NCBI GenBank assembly: GCA_963920525.1
Contig: OY986439.1
Span: 37,241,819-37,305,818 of the forward strand
Reading direction: 5' to 3'
Length of the DNA stretch: 64,000 nt
Origin: Dichetophora obliterata
Lineage: Eukaryota > Arthropoda > Insecta > Diptera > Sciomyzidae
Of the stretch, positions 33,370 to 44,514 are shown in pieces; position 1 is the stretch's first letter, and every line of letters begins with the position of its first letter. The notes under the pieces are model-generated. The model saw only the letters and a list, made by a program, of their open reading frames with translations, searched no databases and had not been told where the DNA came from. The position numbers were made by a program, and so were the translations under genes.

Positions 33370-33570
33370 AAAAATTTTTTTGCCTGTCTTCGGCACAAAA
33401 TCGAAAATCCAACTAACTTCAATATGAAATATCTTTCTAAATTGATTTTAATCATGTTGGTTCATCTTTTTTGCATAGAACTAAATGATTTGATTTAAAA
33501 AAGCGTTACAAAATAAAAATGACTTTCTGGCGTGTCCAATACATTGGGCAAATCCACTGAAGGGGTTAAA
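33370..33570. repeat. Dispersed repeat, inverse copy at about 55465-55650
   Basis: GCGTGTCCAATACATTGGGC, then AAATCCACTGAAGGG, and upstream TTTTAATCATGTTGGTTCAT match 55465-55650 in inverse orientation. The minus-strand open frame 33481-33663 runs across this repeat and is not supported as a gene. Confidence 0.65.
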
Positions 33571-34335
33571 ACATGTGGTTTTTTTGGAAGTCATAACTCC
33601 CAAACCATACATCCTACAAGGACGATTTATGCACCACAAGTTTTCTAATACATATATACACAAGAGTGCATTTTTAGAAAATATATTTTATTTTCAAGAA
33701 TCTACGTCATTTTTGGTGATTTTCTAGTTTTTATAACTAAGCCATAATAAAAGAACGATTTATGTATGCACCAATATGTTTGTTAAGCCTCTGACTACAA
33801 GACTGCATCCTAGAAAGAATTTTAAAAGTTAGATTTCATGTTAATTTCATGTGTCCTTTTTTGTGAATTTTTTTTTTGTTTTTTCGCCATAAATGCGCCC
33901 TAAAATCCAAATTACATATCAGATAAGGACGATTCATGCATTGAAATGAGCACCATGTCTTAGTCCTCAAGGCGGACTACTTTTTTATCGAAATGCATTT
34001 TGCTTTATCTCTTGTAGTTTAGGAGTTGTAGAACACCTTTTGGAGTGGTAGTTGGCCAAAAACATGTGGTTTTTTTGTCATAACTCTCAAACCATACATT
34101 CTACAAGGACGATTTATGCACCAAAAGTTTTCTAATACATATATACACAAGACTAAATTTTTAGAAAAAATATTTTTTTCAAGAATCTACGTCATTTTTG
34201 GTGATTTTCTAATTTTGTTTTTTGTTTTTAGCCATAACTCCTAAACCATTGCACCAAAATGTTTGTTAAGCTTTTGACTACAAGACTGCATTCTTGAAAG
34301 AATTTTAAAAATTAGATTTCATGTTAATTGTTTAT
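33566..34335. repeat. ~490 bp direct repeat, two copies
   Basis: 'AACATGTGGTTTTTTTG', 'CATAACTC.CAAACCATACAT', 'CTACAAGGACGATTTATGCA' and 'CAAGAATCTACGTCATTTTTG' occur in the same order from about 33570 and again from about 34060. The second copy runs into the host repeat at 34340. Non-coding. Confidence 0.7.
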
Positions 34336-34369
34336 GAAACTTAAATTTAACTTCTTAAATTTTTATGAA

Positions 34370-35490
34370 AATCGGTTCAGACATGAACTAGATTACCAAA
34401 TTTTAGTATTATACGATCAAAACCGTCTGATATATAGAAGTTCTATTGATTTCTTCTGGGCAGTAAAAGTGGGCGTGGCAACATTTATATATAGTGACCA
34501 GGGTTGGTCAGTAATAATTACTTTCGTGTAGTGATTATACAAAAATTACTGATTGCAATTAATCATACACAAATTTATTACTTGATTACTTAAAAAAATT
34601 ATTAATCACTTTAAGAAATTCAGTGATTTTTTGAAATCAGTAATCATGCAAAAGTAATAGTGATTAATGAATGAATTATTCTGATTAAGAAATTTATCAG
34701 TAAGCAGGCTTAACCAATCGTTGATTGCATATTTCTTTAACTAATACATTGTTTTATATCTGTTTTTATATACGTGGTTCAACTGCAAAACTGAGGCAAG
34801 TAAAATACAGAAAAGGTTTCTGAGTCGTATTGATACACTTCTTTAACAAAACCAATCTAACAAACATTAACAGCACTTTAATAGCTGCTGAAGAAAATAT
34901 TGTATTTATGATAAATCATTATGGTAAATAGCAAGTTCTGATATAATAAAATTACAGACAAATTTTGTTTTTTTTTTCTGACGAGAAGTAATCTGTAATC
35001 ACTGAAAGCTGGGTCTGATTACTGATTACTTGATTAAAAAATTAAGTAATTCCTTGTTACGATTACTTGGTTTTTTTAAAAATCATGTAACCACATTGCA
35101 TGATTACTTTATTTGTTATGACTTTTAATTATAATTACTTAACATAATTACTTAATTTAAAGTATTTTTATTTGGTTTTTAATGTGATTTTTCTGAATAT
35201 TTAAAAAAATTAAGTAATTTGTGCACTCTGAATACATGTAATCATAATCAGTAATCGTGATTTGTAATCATGTCCATCCCTGATAGTAACCGCCTCTTGG
35301 ATCACCTATATAGCAATTTCATTGTAAAAATATGTACAACTCCGGAATGGGTGGTCCCACAAAAAGTCGGCGTAGATATATTGCGACCACGCCCATTCTT
35401 TGTACAGCTGCCATCTGTGTTCAGTAACCATCTGAACCAAATTACTTGTGTACCGGATGCTAGGCATTGTGAACAGTTCAAATTGATTTA
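34370..35490. repeat. Host repeat with 'gtgggcgtggcaacattt', split by a hAT-type element
   Basis: Segments 34370-34498 and 35283-35490 belong to one repeat unit that resembles 30590-30960 (CAAATTTTAGTATTATACGA, 'GGGCAGTAAAAGTGGGCGTG', 'TAGTGACC'). The element 34499-35282 sits exactly at the TAGTGAC position. The 73-codon open frame at 35270-35491 spans the junction and is not a gene. Confidence 0.7.
34491..35290. mobile_element. 784 bp hAT-type element (34499-35282), 8 bp duplication
   Basis: CAGGGTTGGTC at the left and GTCCATCCCTG at the right are inverted repeats. They are flanked by ATAGTGAC and ATAGTAAC (seven of eight). The interior is unusually rich in AGTAATNN/GATTACT words on both strands, so it is close to a simple palindromic repeat. 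The related uninterrupted host repeat at about 30840 (CTAGTGACCACC) shows the pre-insertion state. Confidence 0.85.
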
Positions 35491-36802
35491 AATAGAGAAA
35501 GATTTTAAACCCTTTGATACCACAATGGGCCTTATTGACCTAAGCGAGTCGCAATTGTTGCAGCCACATAAGCCTTAGGATAAAATCGTGCTTTATAAAA
35601 GAAAAAAAAAATATTCTTCAAAAAAATTGAGCAAATGAAATGTTTGTAGTGAAAGTTGGAAATTTTGGTAAAAAACATCAAAGATATCAAAAAATTTAAA
35701 AATAATTTCACAAAAATACCTTTTCAATGATACCTTCCTTACTCCTTAAAATCATATAATATACAACAAAGATACGTTTTATTGAAAATAACCCCGTTTT
35801 CCCGATTTTTTTCGACTAAAAGGGCATTTCCATACTTTCGCGACGAATGACTTTAATTAAAAATTGAAAAACCTTAGTTCTTACAATTGGAATACGAACT
35901 TAAAGCCAACATTTCAGGCAAATCAAAAGGCATGAGGTCAACTTTTTTTAAAAGAAAAACAGGCTTTAGGCTTGGAATGGCCCATTGAGAAAAAATTTTC
36001 TCAAAATATCGTCCATTTTCAAATTTATATATTTAATTGTGAACTCTGATGACTTTACAAAGTTATAATTTAGAGTTTTAGTTTAAAAAAGTTCTGAAAT
36101 AAGGCAACAACAATTTATGTGGATTTTCGACCTTGCAATTCTTTAATCTAGACTCCTTATTTCTAATAGCGGTTTAATCAAAATTGAAATAGTTTCAGGC
36201 ATATCATTTAATTTCTTGAAAGTAAATTTAGAGAAAAAAAACTTGTACTTAATATTTTTTAGGCCATCATCAAAGCTTTTTAAATACAAGTTTAAATATT
36301 AGTAAATAAGAGTAAGTTAAATATGATGCTTTTACTACTAATCTGAATACTAATGAAACCAGTATTTAAATAAATATCTACATCTTGTGGAAATAATATA
36401 CATATATTAAAAATAGTATTTAAATTCATTACGTTTCAAAATAACAAAATATTTTCATGGATTTATTTGTGTAATTTTTTGTAAATGAAAGAATTTATAA
36501 ATATAATATAGCTACAAATTTAAAATGCTAATTTAAATTCGAAATAGTTTAAGCTAAGGTTTTCTTTTTCAAAACTAGTTAAGCACCTTGACCTAACAAA
36601 ATGTTAATAAAATACTGACATATTAAAAAAAACGTTTTATACTTGTAAATATTATTCGTGGTCGTGTCCGTTCTTGCATTTTTTTCTTCTTATAAATAAT
36701 GTAACGTTTTGAAAAACAAGTAGGAAATTAATTCAAAATATGGCATTGGTATTAAGCATTGGTCAGAAAAAATTGAGTGAGATTGAATCAATGGTCTGTG
36801 AC
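35491..36802. other. AT-rich stretch without a recognisable gene
   Basis: I found no repeats, ends or proteins that I can support here. Confidence 0.45.
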
Positions 36803-37035
36803 CAACGCCGTAGATATGGGGGAGTTCAGGGGTTCACACCCTCCCTTAGCAATCAAAAATTTTTTATATACATATTAAATAAAAACACAGATATTCCAAA
36901 TTCGCCATAACATGAAGATAAATTGAAAATTGTACAATGAAAATGCTTAGATTGCTTAGCAGATAATGCAATAAAAATGGTTTTATTAATTTTTTACCTA
37001 TGCATTGTTGCTAACGTACTAACGTTTGCAGAACG

Positions 37036-37312
37036 TATGCATACATTGGCGTAGCAAGCGGGGGAAAAGGGGGTAGTTGCCCCCCACTTTTTTAGCTAGA
37101 TAAACAATTTAAAAAGAAAAGTTATTCAAAATATCAGTTTTTTTACAACGATAATATTTTTGTATTATATATTTTCCTCTTCTTTCTCTCTTCTTCATGT
37201 TCCATGTGACGAAATTTTGGTGAACTTTTTTTGCACCACCATTTGTACTTCCCCCCCCCCCATTTGTGCTGCCCCCCAGATGAAATTCGCTTCCGACGCG
37301 CTTGTATGCATA
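37036..37312. mobile_element. 261 bp hAT-type element (37044-37304), perfect 8 bp duplication
   Basis: The ends CATTGGCGTAGCAAGCG and CGCTTCCGACGCGCTTG are imperfect inverted repeats. The duplication TATGCATA is perfect (37036-37043 and 37305-37312). Just inside lie G/C runs (GGGGGAAAAGGGGG, and a C12 run at 37251-37262). It is nested in the hAT relic. Confidence 0.85.
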
Positions 37313-38270
37313 CAAATTGATCAAAATTATTCTAAGCCAGTCTGTGATATAGAAAAGTTGTCAACCGAACATGAATTATGGAAAACTAAATTGACCAGCA
37401 ATGGAACTGAGGGTTGCAAAACAGCGCTTGAAAAACTTAAATTATTTTGCGACAACAAATGTATCTGTCAGAAATGGATGTTTCCGCAATTTTACAAAAT
37501 TCTGACTGATTAACTCTGCCCTATTGCAGGGACCGTACCCGGTTATGGTTTTTATCAAAAAAGTCAGATATTAACAGTTATCGTTTAACTTTTATTTTTT
37601 CCGACAAAAATACCAGTTATTTAATGGCTTTTATTTTTCCGGGCAAAAATAACTGTTACTTTTGACTTTTATTTTTTTGGTCAAAAATAACAGTTATTTT
37701 GTGCCTTTTATTTTTTCGGTCAAAAATATCAGGCAATTTGAATTTTTTTAAAGGCCACTTGAACGCCAAAAAAAGTTTTATGCAATTTTTATCGTCTCAT
37801 CAGCGCGCACATTTTGAGCTATAAAACTTTTTAGTTTTTAAAGTCTTTTATTAGGCCTTTGAAAAAATACAAATTGCCTGATATTTTCGACCGAAAAAAT
37901 AAAAGGCACAAAATAACTGTTATTTTTGACCTAAAAAATATAAGTCAAAAGTAACAGTTATTTTTGCCCGAAAAAATAAAAGGCAAAAAATAACAGTTAA
38001 TTTTAATTTTTTTAGTAACAGCCAAAAATTTAAAAGGCGTTTAATATTCGCGAAGCTGCTGCCATAACGATAATAATGGTATATTTAAAAAAGTCCTCCG
38101 GCTACTTTTTCGTTATGCCTTTTTCATCTGAAAATTGTAAAATAACAGTTATTTTCGGTCCCTGCCCTATTCTACAGCTTCTAGTTAACGTTCCTTTTCC
38201 ACATTAAAGCGTTTAAAAAATTATATTCGAAATACTACTGAATACGCATAACTGGTTTAGCGGTATTAAA
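37313..38270 (+). pseudogene. hAT transposase C-terminal relic, split by a foldback element
   Basis: The first piece (37313-37526) reads EKLSTEHELWKTKL, then LEKLKLFCDN and FPQFYKIL. This matches the stretch before the dimerisation domain in TTF/ZMYM-type hAT transposases ('W...T....L..C....FP.I...L'). After the 37527-38164 element the second piece (38165-38270) reads LPYSTASS, stop, RSFSTLKRLKNYIRNTTEYA. That is the conserved hAT dimerisation motif (ASSERSFSTLKRLK) with the Glu codon GAA changed to TAA. A one-base shift separates the pieces even without the insertion. Nothing upstream of the C-terminus was recognised. Confidence 0.82.
37519..38172. mobile_element. hAT-like foldback element (37527-38164), copy 2
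   Basis: It matches 4502-5151 along its length: ends CAGGGACCGTACCCGG and CGGTCCCTG, then inverted arms of AACAGTTATTTTTG(A/G)CC blocks. The flanks are CCCTATTG and CCCTATTC (seven of eight). It interrupts the hAT transposase relic within the codons before the dimerisation motif. Confidence 0.9.
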
Positions 38271-38329
38271 TTTTCATATTTGCCCAGGGGGTGCAAGTTC
38301 CCCCTGTTTTCCAACTGCGGACGCCCATG

Positions 38330-39111
38330 TATAAGACAGTAAAAATTATTAAAAAAAAATTCAACATAGTAAATGTTAGTCATTATTATAATGACGATAT
38401 TGTAGTTCAGTTAATAAACAGTTAAACATAATGTGGTAATGAGATTTTGTTGTTGAAATGTTACAAATAGATTGTATTTAACATATTAGAACGTAATTTC
38501 AATACAAAAGGCACAAAATGCCATAATGGCAAATAACTATAATTGAAAAGTAATTTTTTTTTTTTGGAAAAAAGTGATGTTTTTGCTTTAAAATTTTTAG
38601 CTTTGACGAAATGAAAGCTTTTATTAAAGTATTCTTAATTACTCTAAATAAATTAAATTAATTTAAATTTAAATAACTGCTGAAGATTTTACCAATCTTA
38701 CTGAAAAAATGTATAAAGTTATTTTATTTAACTCTTAAAATTTCAATTTTAAAAGGTGATGCTTTTAATTATACAACATAACCACTCGGAAAATGTATTT
38801 TTAGAACAATTATTTACGAAGAATATTTTAATGAAGAAGCTCAGAATAGAAGTGCATCAATCAAGATAGGTTCAAATTTTGTACAAAAAGCATAAATATA
38901 AATAATAAAATAAATGTGTTAGTGAATAGATAAAATCGAAAGTAGAAATACAAAAACAGAGAAGTACATTTAACTTTGATTGATTGAGTAATAAATCAAA
39001 GTAGCAGTTAAGTGACTTAGCTACTATTTTGGGATAGTCGTTTTTAGGTAACCCCAAAAATAAAAAGGCAAAGTAGAGTTGTTTCAGTAATAGTGACTTT
39101 GTAGGCAAAAT
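38330..39111. other. AT-rich stretch without a recognisable gene
   Basis: Nothing recognisable was found. The 78-codon minus-strand frame at 38872-39108 is compositionally biased (Leu/Phe/Tyr) and has no known similarity. Confidence 0.45.
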
Positions 39112-39251
39112 TAAGTGCTTTATTCTGTATAACGAAAATGCACATCAACGACAAGCAAGACACGAGAAACAATAGAATTTTGTATAGAAAAAAGTATTGC
39201 TTCTCGCGTCTTTGTTGGTGCGCTGTTTCGTGATACAGAATAATGCAGTAA
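39112..39251. mobile_element. 134 bp PIF/Harbinger-type hairpin (39115-39248), TAA duplication
   Basis: GTGCTTTATTCTGTATAACG is inverted at CGTGATACAGAATAATGCAG, and TAA flanks both sides. The arms extend through GCACATCAACGACAAGCAAG and its inverse. The same family is at 46682-46820. Confidence 0.88.
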
Positions 39252-39283
39252 AGTTATTTAACAAACCTACGTAAGTAAGGAGG

Positions 39284-39506
39284 TAATGCTTGGTTTTCAC
39301 TATGTCATGACGACACAAAATTTTATCACCTGAAATATCACCTTAATAAAACTCTACAAAATTTTCTGCATAGCTCCATTTAATAATTTATTTGTTTTTA
39401 ATTTTCCAAGATTGCCAAATGTACAAAAAATGTCAACATGTTGTCATTTTCAATTTGACTGACAGCAACTGACCACTGAAAATGACATAGTGAAAACCAA
39501 GCATAA
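39284..39506. mobile_element. 217 bp PIF/Harbinger-type element (39287-39503), TAA duplication, copy 1
   Basis: TGCTTGGTTTTCACTATGTC and GACATAGTGAAAACCAAGCA are inverted ends flanked by TAA. A ~90% identical copy lies at 50040-50262. Confidence 0.9.
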
Positions 39507-40544
39507 GTATGTAAAAAAGAAATAGACGTTAATGGAGTAGAATAAATCGCTTAACACTGTTTTATTACATTTATGATATGAATATTGTAAGTTGCTGTAA
39601 AGTAACCTTTTAAAAGGTGAATTGTATTAAAATTAATCTAAAAGTTACTCCTGACAGTAATGTTAATAGTGCTTATAAGAAAGTTAGCAGTTAATTTTGC
39701 AGAATTAATCAAAAGAATAATAATATACAATGAAATATCTTACGTATTGGTCTGCGACGCATGTTGTTTAAAATATAAGTAGATGTGCTCAAATCCGGGT
39801 ATCACTCAAAATACACACGTTGCTGCAAAAACTTGGCAGTTCAACAAGAATATAAACTCACTTAGCTAAGTTTTTTTCTTTATTTTTGCAGCCAAAACTT
39901 ATTTGTTTGTACTTGTTTTAAATGCACTTTTTTCTTAGAAAAAAAAAATCATTCGCACCAAGAGTCTCATTGATTTTTTTATATTAAAATATGTTGAATA
40001 AATTAGATTAAATTAATTTCAAGCACTTTGTTTACGTAGACTACACTTTAAAAGTACTATTCGCTGATTCTAGTAGCTTTTTTGCTGAACATAACCTTTT
40101 CTAGTTTTCAGTCTTTTACTCTTGAGTTTTCATTGTACGATGGTTTAGTGGCAAAACTTGTTTTTTGTTAAGTTTTTTTATCTATTTTTTATTGGTTTTT
40201 GTTTGTTTGGTTTGTTTGTTGTATTTTAGCTAATGATCATCCGGAAACAAAACAAGTTCTGGTTTATTTACCCCGAGGAACTTAGCACTGCATTTGCCTA
40301 ACATTTATTGGAACCAGCTTTCTTTGATTTCAGAGCTGGTTGTTTTTTTTTTATATTTAATGTAAGTTTTAGCTTTCACAAGTAAAATAGAAACACATTA
40401 CTGAAAACTCATAACCTGCTAAATTCTGCAAAACAACATTCCACCGCAACGAGATTGTTGATGGTTCAATATTTTTAAGTGTGACACGAATTTAATGAAT
40501 ATTTAAGCACTTGTCTATTTGAGTTAATTTAATAGTCGTAACAA
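39507..40544. other. AT-rich stretch without a recognisable gene
   Basis: No element ends or proteins were recognised in this stretch. Confidence 0.45.
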
Positions 40545-41726
40545 GTATTCATCAATGATCTGCAACGAATCACATTTTTGAATCAATGAGCCACTTACTC
40601 AAAAATGAGAATGAACAAGTATAAGTAGTTTCCAAAGTAGTATTCATATGTGATTGTTTCAAAACAAAGTGAATCAAATAAGTATAGAATTAAATAAATA
40701 TCAGGGGTTGCCACCTAATAATATGCATGTTTAAGAATTTGAAACAAAATTTAACAGTGTGAGGGGGTCGCTGATTTCGAATCTGAATTCAGAATTTTAA
40801 AATTCAATATGTTTTATAGGATTGCCGCTTTCATTTTTTTATTTTTACGAATTTGGTGCTGACGCGAACACTAGGTTAAAATGGGTCGCTGAATCCGAAT
40901 CCGTTGTCAGAATTTCAAAATTATGGTATTTTTTATAATAGGGCTGCCACCTAGTAATATGTATTTTTAAAAGTTTTAAACATCATTTAACAGTGTTAGG
41001 GGGTCCCTGATTTCGAATCTGAAGTCAGAATTTTAAAATTCCATATGGTTAATAGGATTGCCACCTAATTTTTTTTATTGTTACGAATTCGGTGCTGGCT
41101 CGAACACAATGTAAAAATGTGTCGCTGAATCCGAATCCGCTGTCAGAATTTAAAAATGACAAAAATTCGTAAAAATACAAAATAATATAGGTGGCAGCCC
41201 CATTAATCATATTGAATCTTAAAATTCTGACTTCAGATTCGAAATCTGCGACTCCCTAACAGTGTTAAATGATGTTTAAAAATATACGAAATAATTATTA
41301 TTATGTGGCAGCCCTATTACATAATTTTGAAATTCTGACAACGGATTCGTATTCAGCGACCCATTCTTACTTAGTGTTGGCGCCAGCACCGAATTCGTAA
41401 AAATAAAAAATTGAGGTGGCAACCCTATTAAACATATTGAATTTTAAAATTCTGACTTCAGATTCGAAAATACATATTATTAGGTGGCAGCCCTTAATAT
41501 TTAATTCATTCTATACTTATTTGACTCACTTTTTTTGAAACAATCACATATGAGACTACTTTGGAAACTACTTATACTCATTCATACTCATATTTGTGTG
41601 AGTAGCTCATGATTCAATCATGATAAGATTCATTGCAAATCTCTGATTTAAATCACTAAGTTGTGAACGAATAGTACTCGAGTATTACTTATTTTTAAGT
41701 ATTCGTTGCAGATCTCTGGTATTGAT
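40545..41726. mobile_element. 1166 bp hAT-type palindromic element (40553-41718), 8 bp duplication
   Basis: The ends CAATGATCTGCAACGAAT and ATTCGTTGCAGATCTCTG are inverted. They are flanked by GTATTCAT and GTATTGAT (seven of eight). Inside, long arms carry paired blocks such as 'GGTTGCCACCTAATAATATG', 'CAGTGTTAGGGGGTC', 'TTTCGAATCTGAAGTCAGAA' and 'GGTCGCTGAATCCGAATCCG', each occurring two or more times per arm. The terminal CAGAGATYTGCAA resembles Hermes/hobo-type ends. No transposase was found. Confidence 0.85.
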
Positions 41727-41960
41727 GTTTGGATTCGTTGGTATTGTCCAGATTTTTACGTTCCGCGTTCAGAGTCCACTTATGAAAAAATATATAATAA
41801 TAAATATACTCGTAAACTTTCCTGACTTTTCCTGAAGTTTCCAGCTTCAAGATTGATAAAAATCTCAACGAAAACTTTAATCGCTATTTTTCCGAAACAT
41901 AACATCGAAAAAGATCCAGTCAACTGCTTCCTCCTTAATGGACTCATGACGTAACCAATT

Positions 41961-43020
41961 ATTTCTTAAATACAATGTAGCTGCGAGGCTCTCAACGCCT
42001 GTACACAATTCTGAATAACATTTGTTCGAGCATGACCGCTAAAACACTGATGACATCTACCTTACACAGTAAGTGATGATGGGACTAGGTATGCACAAGA
42101 TAGGAGAGAACAAAAAAAAAATTACGGACAAAATTGAAAAACACGATATTGACGAACAAAATCCGACTGTTTTTTGAACAATGAAAACAACAAAAGAAGA
42201 AAATGGGAGCACAAACAAGAAGTGAACATAAACAAGATTTTGTTTCCGCTTACAGTTCTGCATTACAATGTTATCGTCGACAAATTTTTACAAGCGGAAA
42301 GCACCTCACCTACTATTTCTTAAATACAATTTAGCTGCGAGGCTCTCAACGCCTGTATACAATTCTGAATAACATTTGTTCGAGCATGACCGCTAAAACA
42401 CTGATGACATCTACCTTACACAGTAAGTGATGATGGGACTAGGTATGCACAAGATAGGAGAGAACAAAAAAAAATTACGGACAAAATTGAAAAACACGAT
42501 ATTGACGAACAAAATCCGACTGTTTTTTGAACAATGAAAACAACAAAAGAAGAAAATGGGAGCACAAACAAGAAGTGAACATAAACAAGATTTTGTTTCC
42601 GCTTACAGTTCTGCATTACAATGTTATCGTCGACAAATTTTTACAAGCGGAAAGCACCTCACCTACTATTTCTTAAATACAATTTAGCTGCGAGGCTCTC
42701 AACGCCTGTATACAATTCTGAATAACATTTGTTCGAGCATGACCGCTAAAACACTGATGACATCTACCTTACACAGTAAGTGACGATGGGACTAGGTATG
42801 CACAAGATAGGAGAGAACAAAAAAAAATTACGGACAAAATTGAAAAACACGATATTGACGAACAAAATGCGACTGTTTTTTGAACAATGAAAACAACAAA
42901 AGAAGAAAATGGGAGCACAGACAAGAAGTGAATATAAACAAGATTTTGTTTCCGCTTACAGTTCTGCATTACAATGTTATCATCGAAAAATTTTTACAAG
43001 CGGAAAGCACCTCACCTACT
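41961..43020. repeat. Three tandem copies of a 353-354 bp unit
   Basis: Units are 41961-42314, 42315-42667 and 42668-43020, each starting ATTTCTTAAATACAAT and ending CACCTCACCTACT. They differ by only a handful of substitutions, so the amplification is recent. A near-identical 66-68 codon hydrophobic frame appears on the minus strand of each. Because 353 is not a multiple of three and the frames do not join, I do not call it a gene. Confidence 0.95.
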
Positions 43021-43335
43021 ATCGTCGCTTACTGTGTAAGGTAGATGTAATCAGTGTTAAAGTGGTCATGTCCGAACAAATGTAATTGAGTTTGTATACG
43101 TGCTAAAAACAGAGCGAAAATGAAAGAGAACATACTTAACAGAAAATAACGATAGCAAATGACGTCACAATTTTTTACAAATAAACTTTACTGCAAAACT
43201 TCCTGTTAGGAAACACGATGTTGCTACACAGATAACTAAAGTCAAACTATCAATCTTAACAACACTAATTGAATTTGTCACCTTCTGCTTACAGTTCTGC
43301 ATTACAATCTCATCACCGACAAATTTTTACAAGCG
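43021..43335. repeat. Inverted and partial copies of the 353 bp unit
   Basis: Directly after the third unit, 43021-43085 (CTTACTGTGTAAGGTAGATG, then TCATGTCCGAACAAATGTAA) is the inverse of the unit's start region. 43287-43335 (GCTTACAGTTCTGCATTACA, then CGACAAATTTTTACAAGCGG) is a direct copy of its end. The three units may therefore be the amplified core of a foldback element of about 1.4 kb. Confidence 0.7.
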
Positions 43336-43676
43336 GGCAGTTAAGACAAGAGGGCATAAAAAAGTTGCTTAGTTCTGCACATCTACGTCACCAAGAGTTT
43401 ATCTGTTTTTCTCACTGACCTTATGTTCATGGGAGAAGGAAACGAAAGACAATTCTGTGTGAATGAGAAAAGAATAAAACGATAAACAACTGAAATTGAT
43501 ATTGAAGTCATAGTTGTCAGTTTTGTGTGAAATTTCCCACTTGAGGAAAATTTTAATTGTTGTGGGAAATATGAATTCTAATGGGATTTTTTAATTCAAT
43601 GGGGTATTTTTTAATTCTCGTGGGATTTTTTTCCTCAAACATTATTTTTTTTGTCCTCACATAAATATAAATAAAT

Positions 43677-43921
43677 CTGTGTCGACAAGGAATAACGACT
43701 CAACACAAAATATCGTAAAAAGCGATATAGCATTTTCTTTATTGCTAATCTTTGGTAGAATCCAGGAAACATGTTTTGCACAGAATAGGTAAACACTTAA
43801 CTCTGCACCTATTACCGTTTGTAACGTTTCATATATTTCAGGAAAAAGGTCGAAATTAATACAATAAAAATATCGTTTTTTGAGATGATTTGAGTTTAGT
43901 CGTTATTCCTTGTCGACACAG
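43677..43921. mobile_element. 245 bp hairpin element with CTGTGTCGACAAGG ends
   Basis: CTGTGTCGACAAGGAATAAC with GACT is inverted at 43895-43921 (AGTCGTTATTCCTTGTCGAC, ACAG). AAATATCG blocks are also paired. The flanking duplication is unclear. Confidence 0.75.
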
Positions 43922-43974
43922 ATATAACAGCGTTTTAATGTTTTTAGCACTTTAAGGTTTCGATAGGGGTATTC

Positions 43975-44514
43975 ACGATTCAGTGCACTTGTCAGTGCAG
44001 TGAAGGACTTGTACGGTTGTGCACTAAAGTTTTCGAGAACACACCACCATGACTCTTTCAAAGCAGTCAAATTTTTCAATGCACACAAGTGCACAACTGC
44101 TCAAATCCTCAAGTTTAAGGTATGTCCCGCGGTTAGAAAATGTTTTTTCGATTTTTTTTTCATAAATGTCTTCTAAAATCCTTCAAAAATAATGCCTTAA
44201 AAAGAGTTTTTAAGTTCGAATTATGTTTGCAGTTAAAGAGCTATATATGTTTATATACACATAAAAAAGTACGGAAAAAGTTAGAAAATTACGTCTAGTT
44301 TTACGTAAAAAAAACCAAAGTTGATAAATTGAAAAACGACTGAGCTACAGCAATTTTAAAAAGCGTTATTTTTGTGGGCTTGAACCGTAGGTAATATCTT
44401 AAGGCAATAGAAGAAAAGCACTTCTGCAGATTTTTGACGTACGAGTATTTTGTTTTTGTAAAGTGCACAAGTCCTCAAATGCATCGTCAAGAGCACTGAA
44501 TCGTGAATACCTCT
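43975..44514. mobile_element. 540 bp element with AGGGGTATTCACGATTCAG ends
   Basis: AGGGGTATTCACGATTCAGT with GCACTTG is inverted at CACTGAATCGTGAATACCTCT. The flanks are GAT and TAT. It is related to 47475-47743, with shared internal blocks such as TTTTGACGTACG. Confidence 0.8.

Larger units (their letters stand above)
36803..38329. mobile_element. Decayed hAT transposon with two nested insertions
   Basis: The left end CAACGCCGTAG with GGGGGAGTTCAGGGG at about 36803 resembles the inverse of the right end (CATGGGCGTCCGCAG, then CAGGGGGAACTTGCACCCCC, read from 38329). Between them lie two pieces of a hAT transposase C-terminus and two younger elements (37044-37304 and 37527-38164). The proposed 8 bp duplication agrees at only five positions, so the outer boundaries are tentative. 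Confidence 0.6.

Noticed and set aside
37245..37265. C12 run considered as an assembly artefact or a regulatory G-quadruplex
   Set aside because: It lies just inside the end of a hAT-type element whose opposite end also carries G runs, so it is probably native to the element. Quadruplex formation cannot be claimed from a single run.
42057..42969. Three near-identical hydrophobic open frames on the minus strand, one per 353 bp unit
   Set aside because: They are identical because the DNA is a recent tandem triplication. The unit is not a multiple of three, there is no family similarity, and one of the three differs at its end because of a one-base length change.
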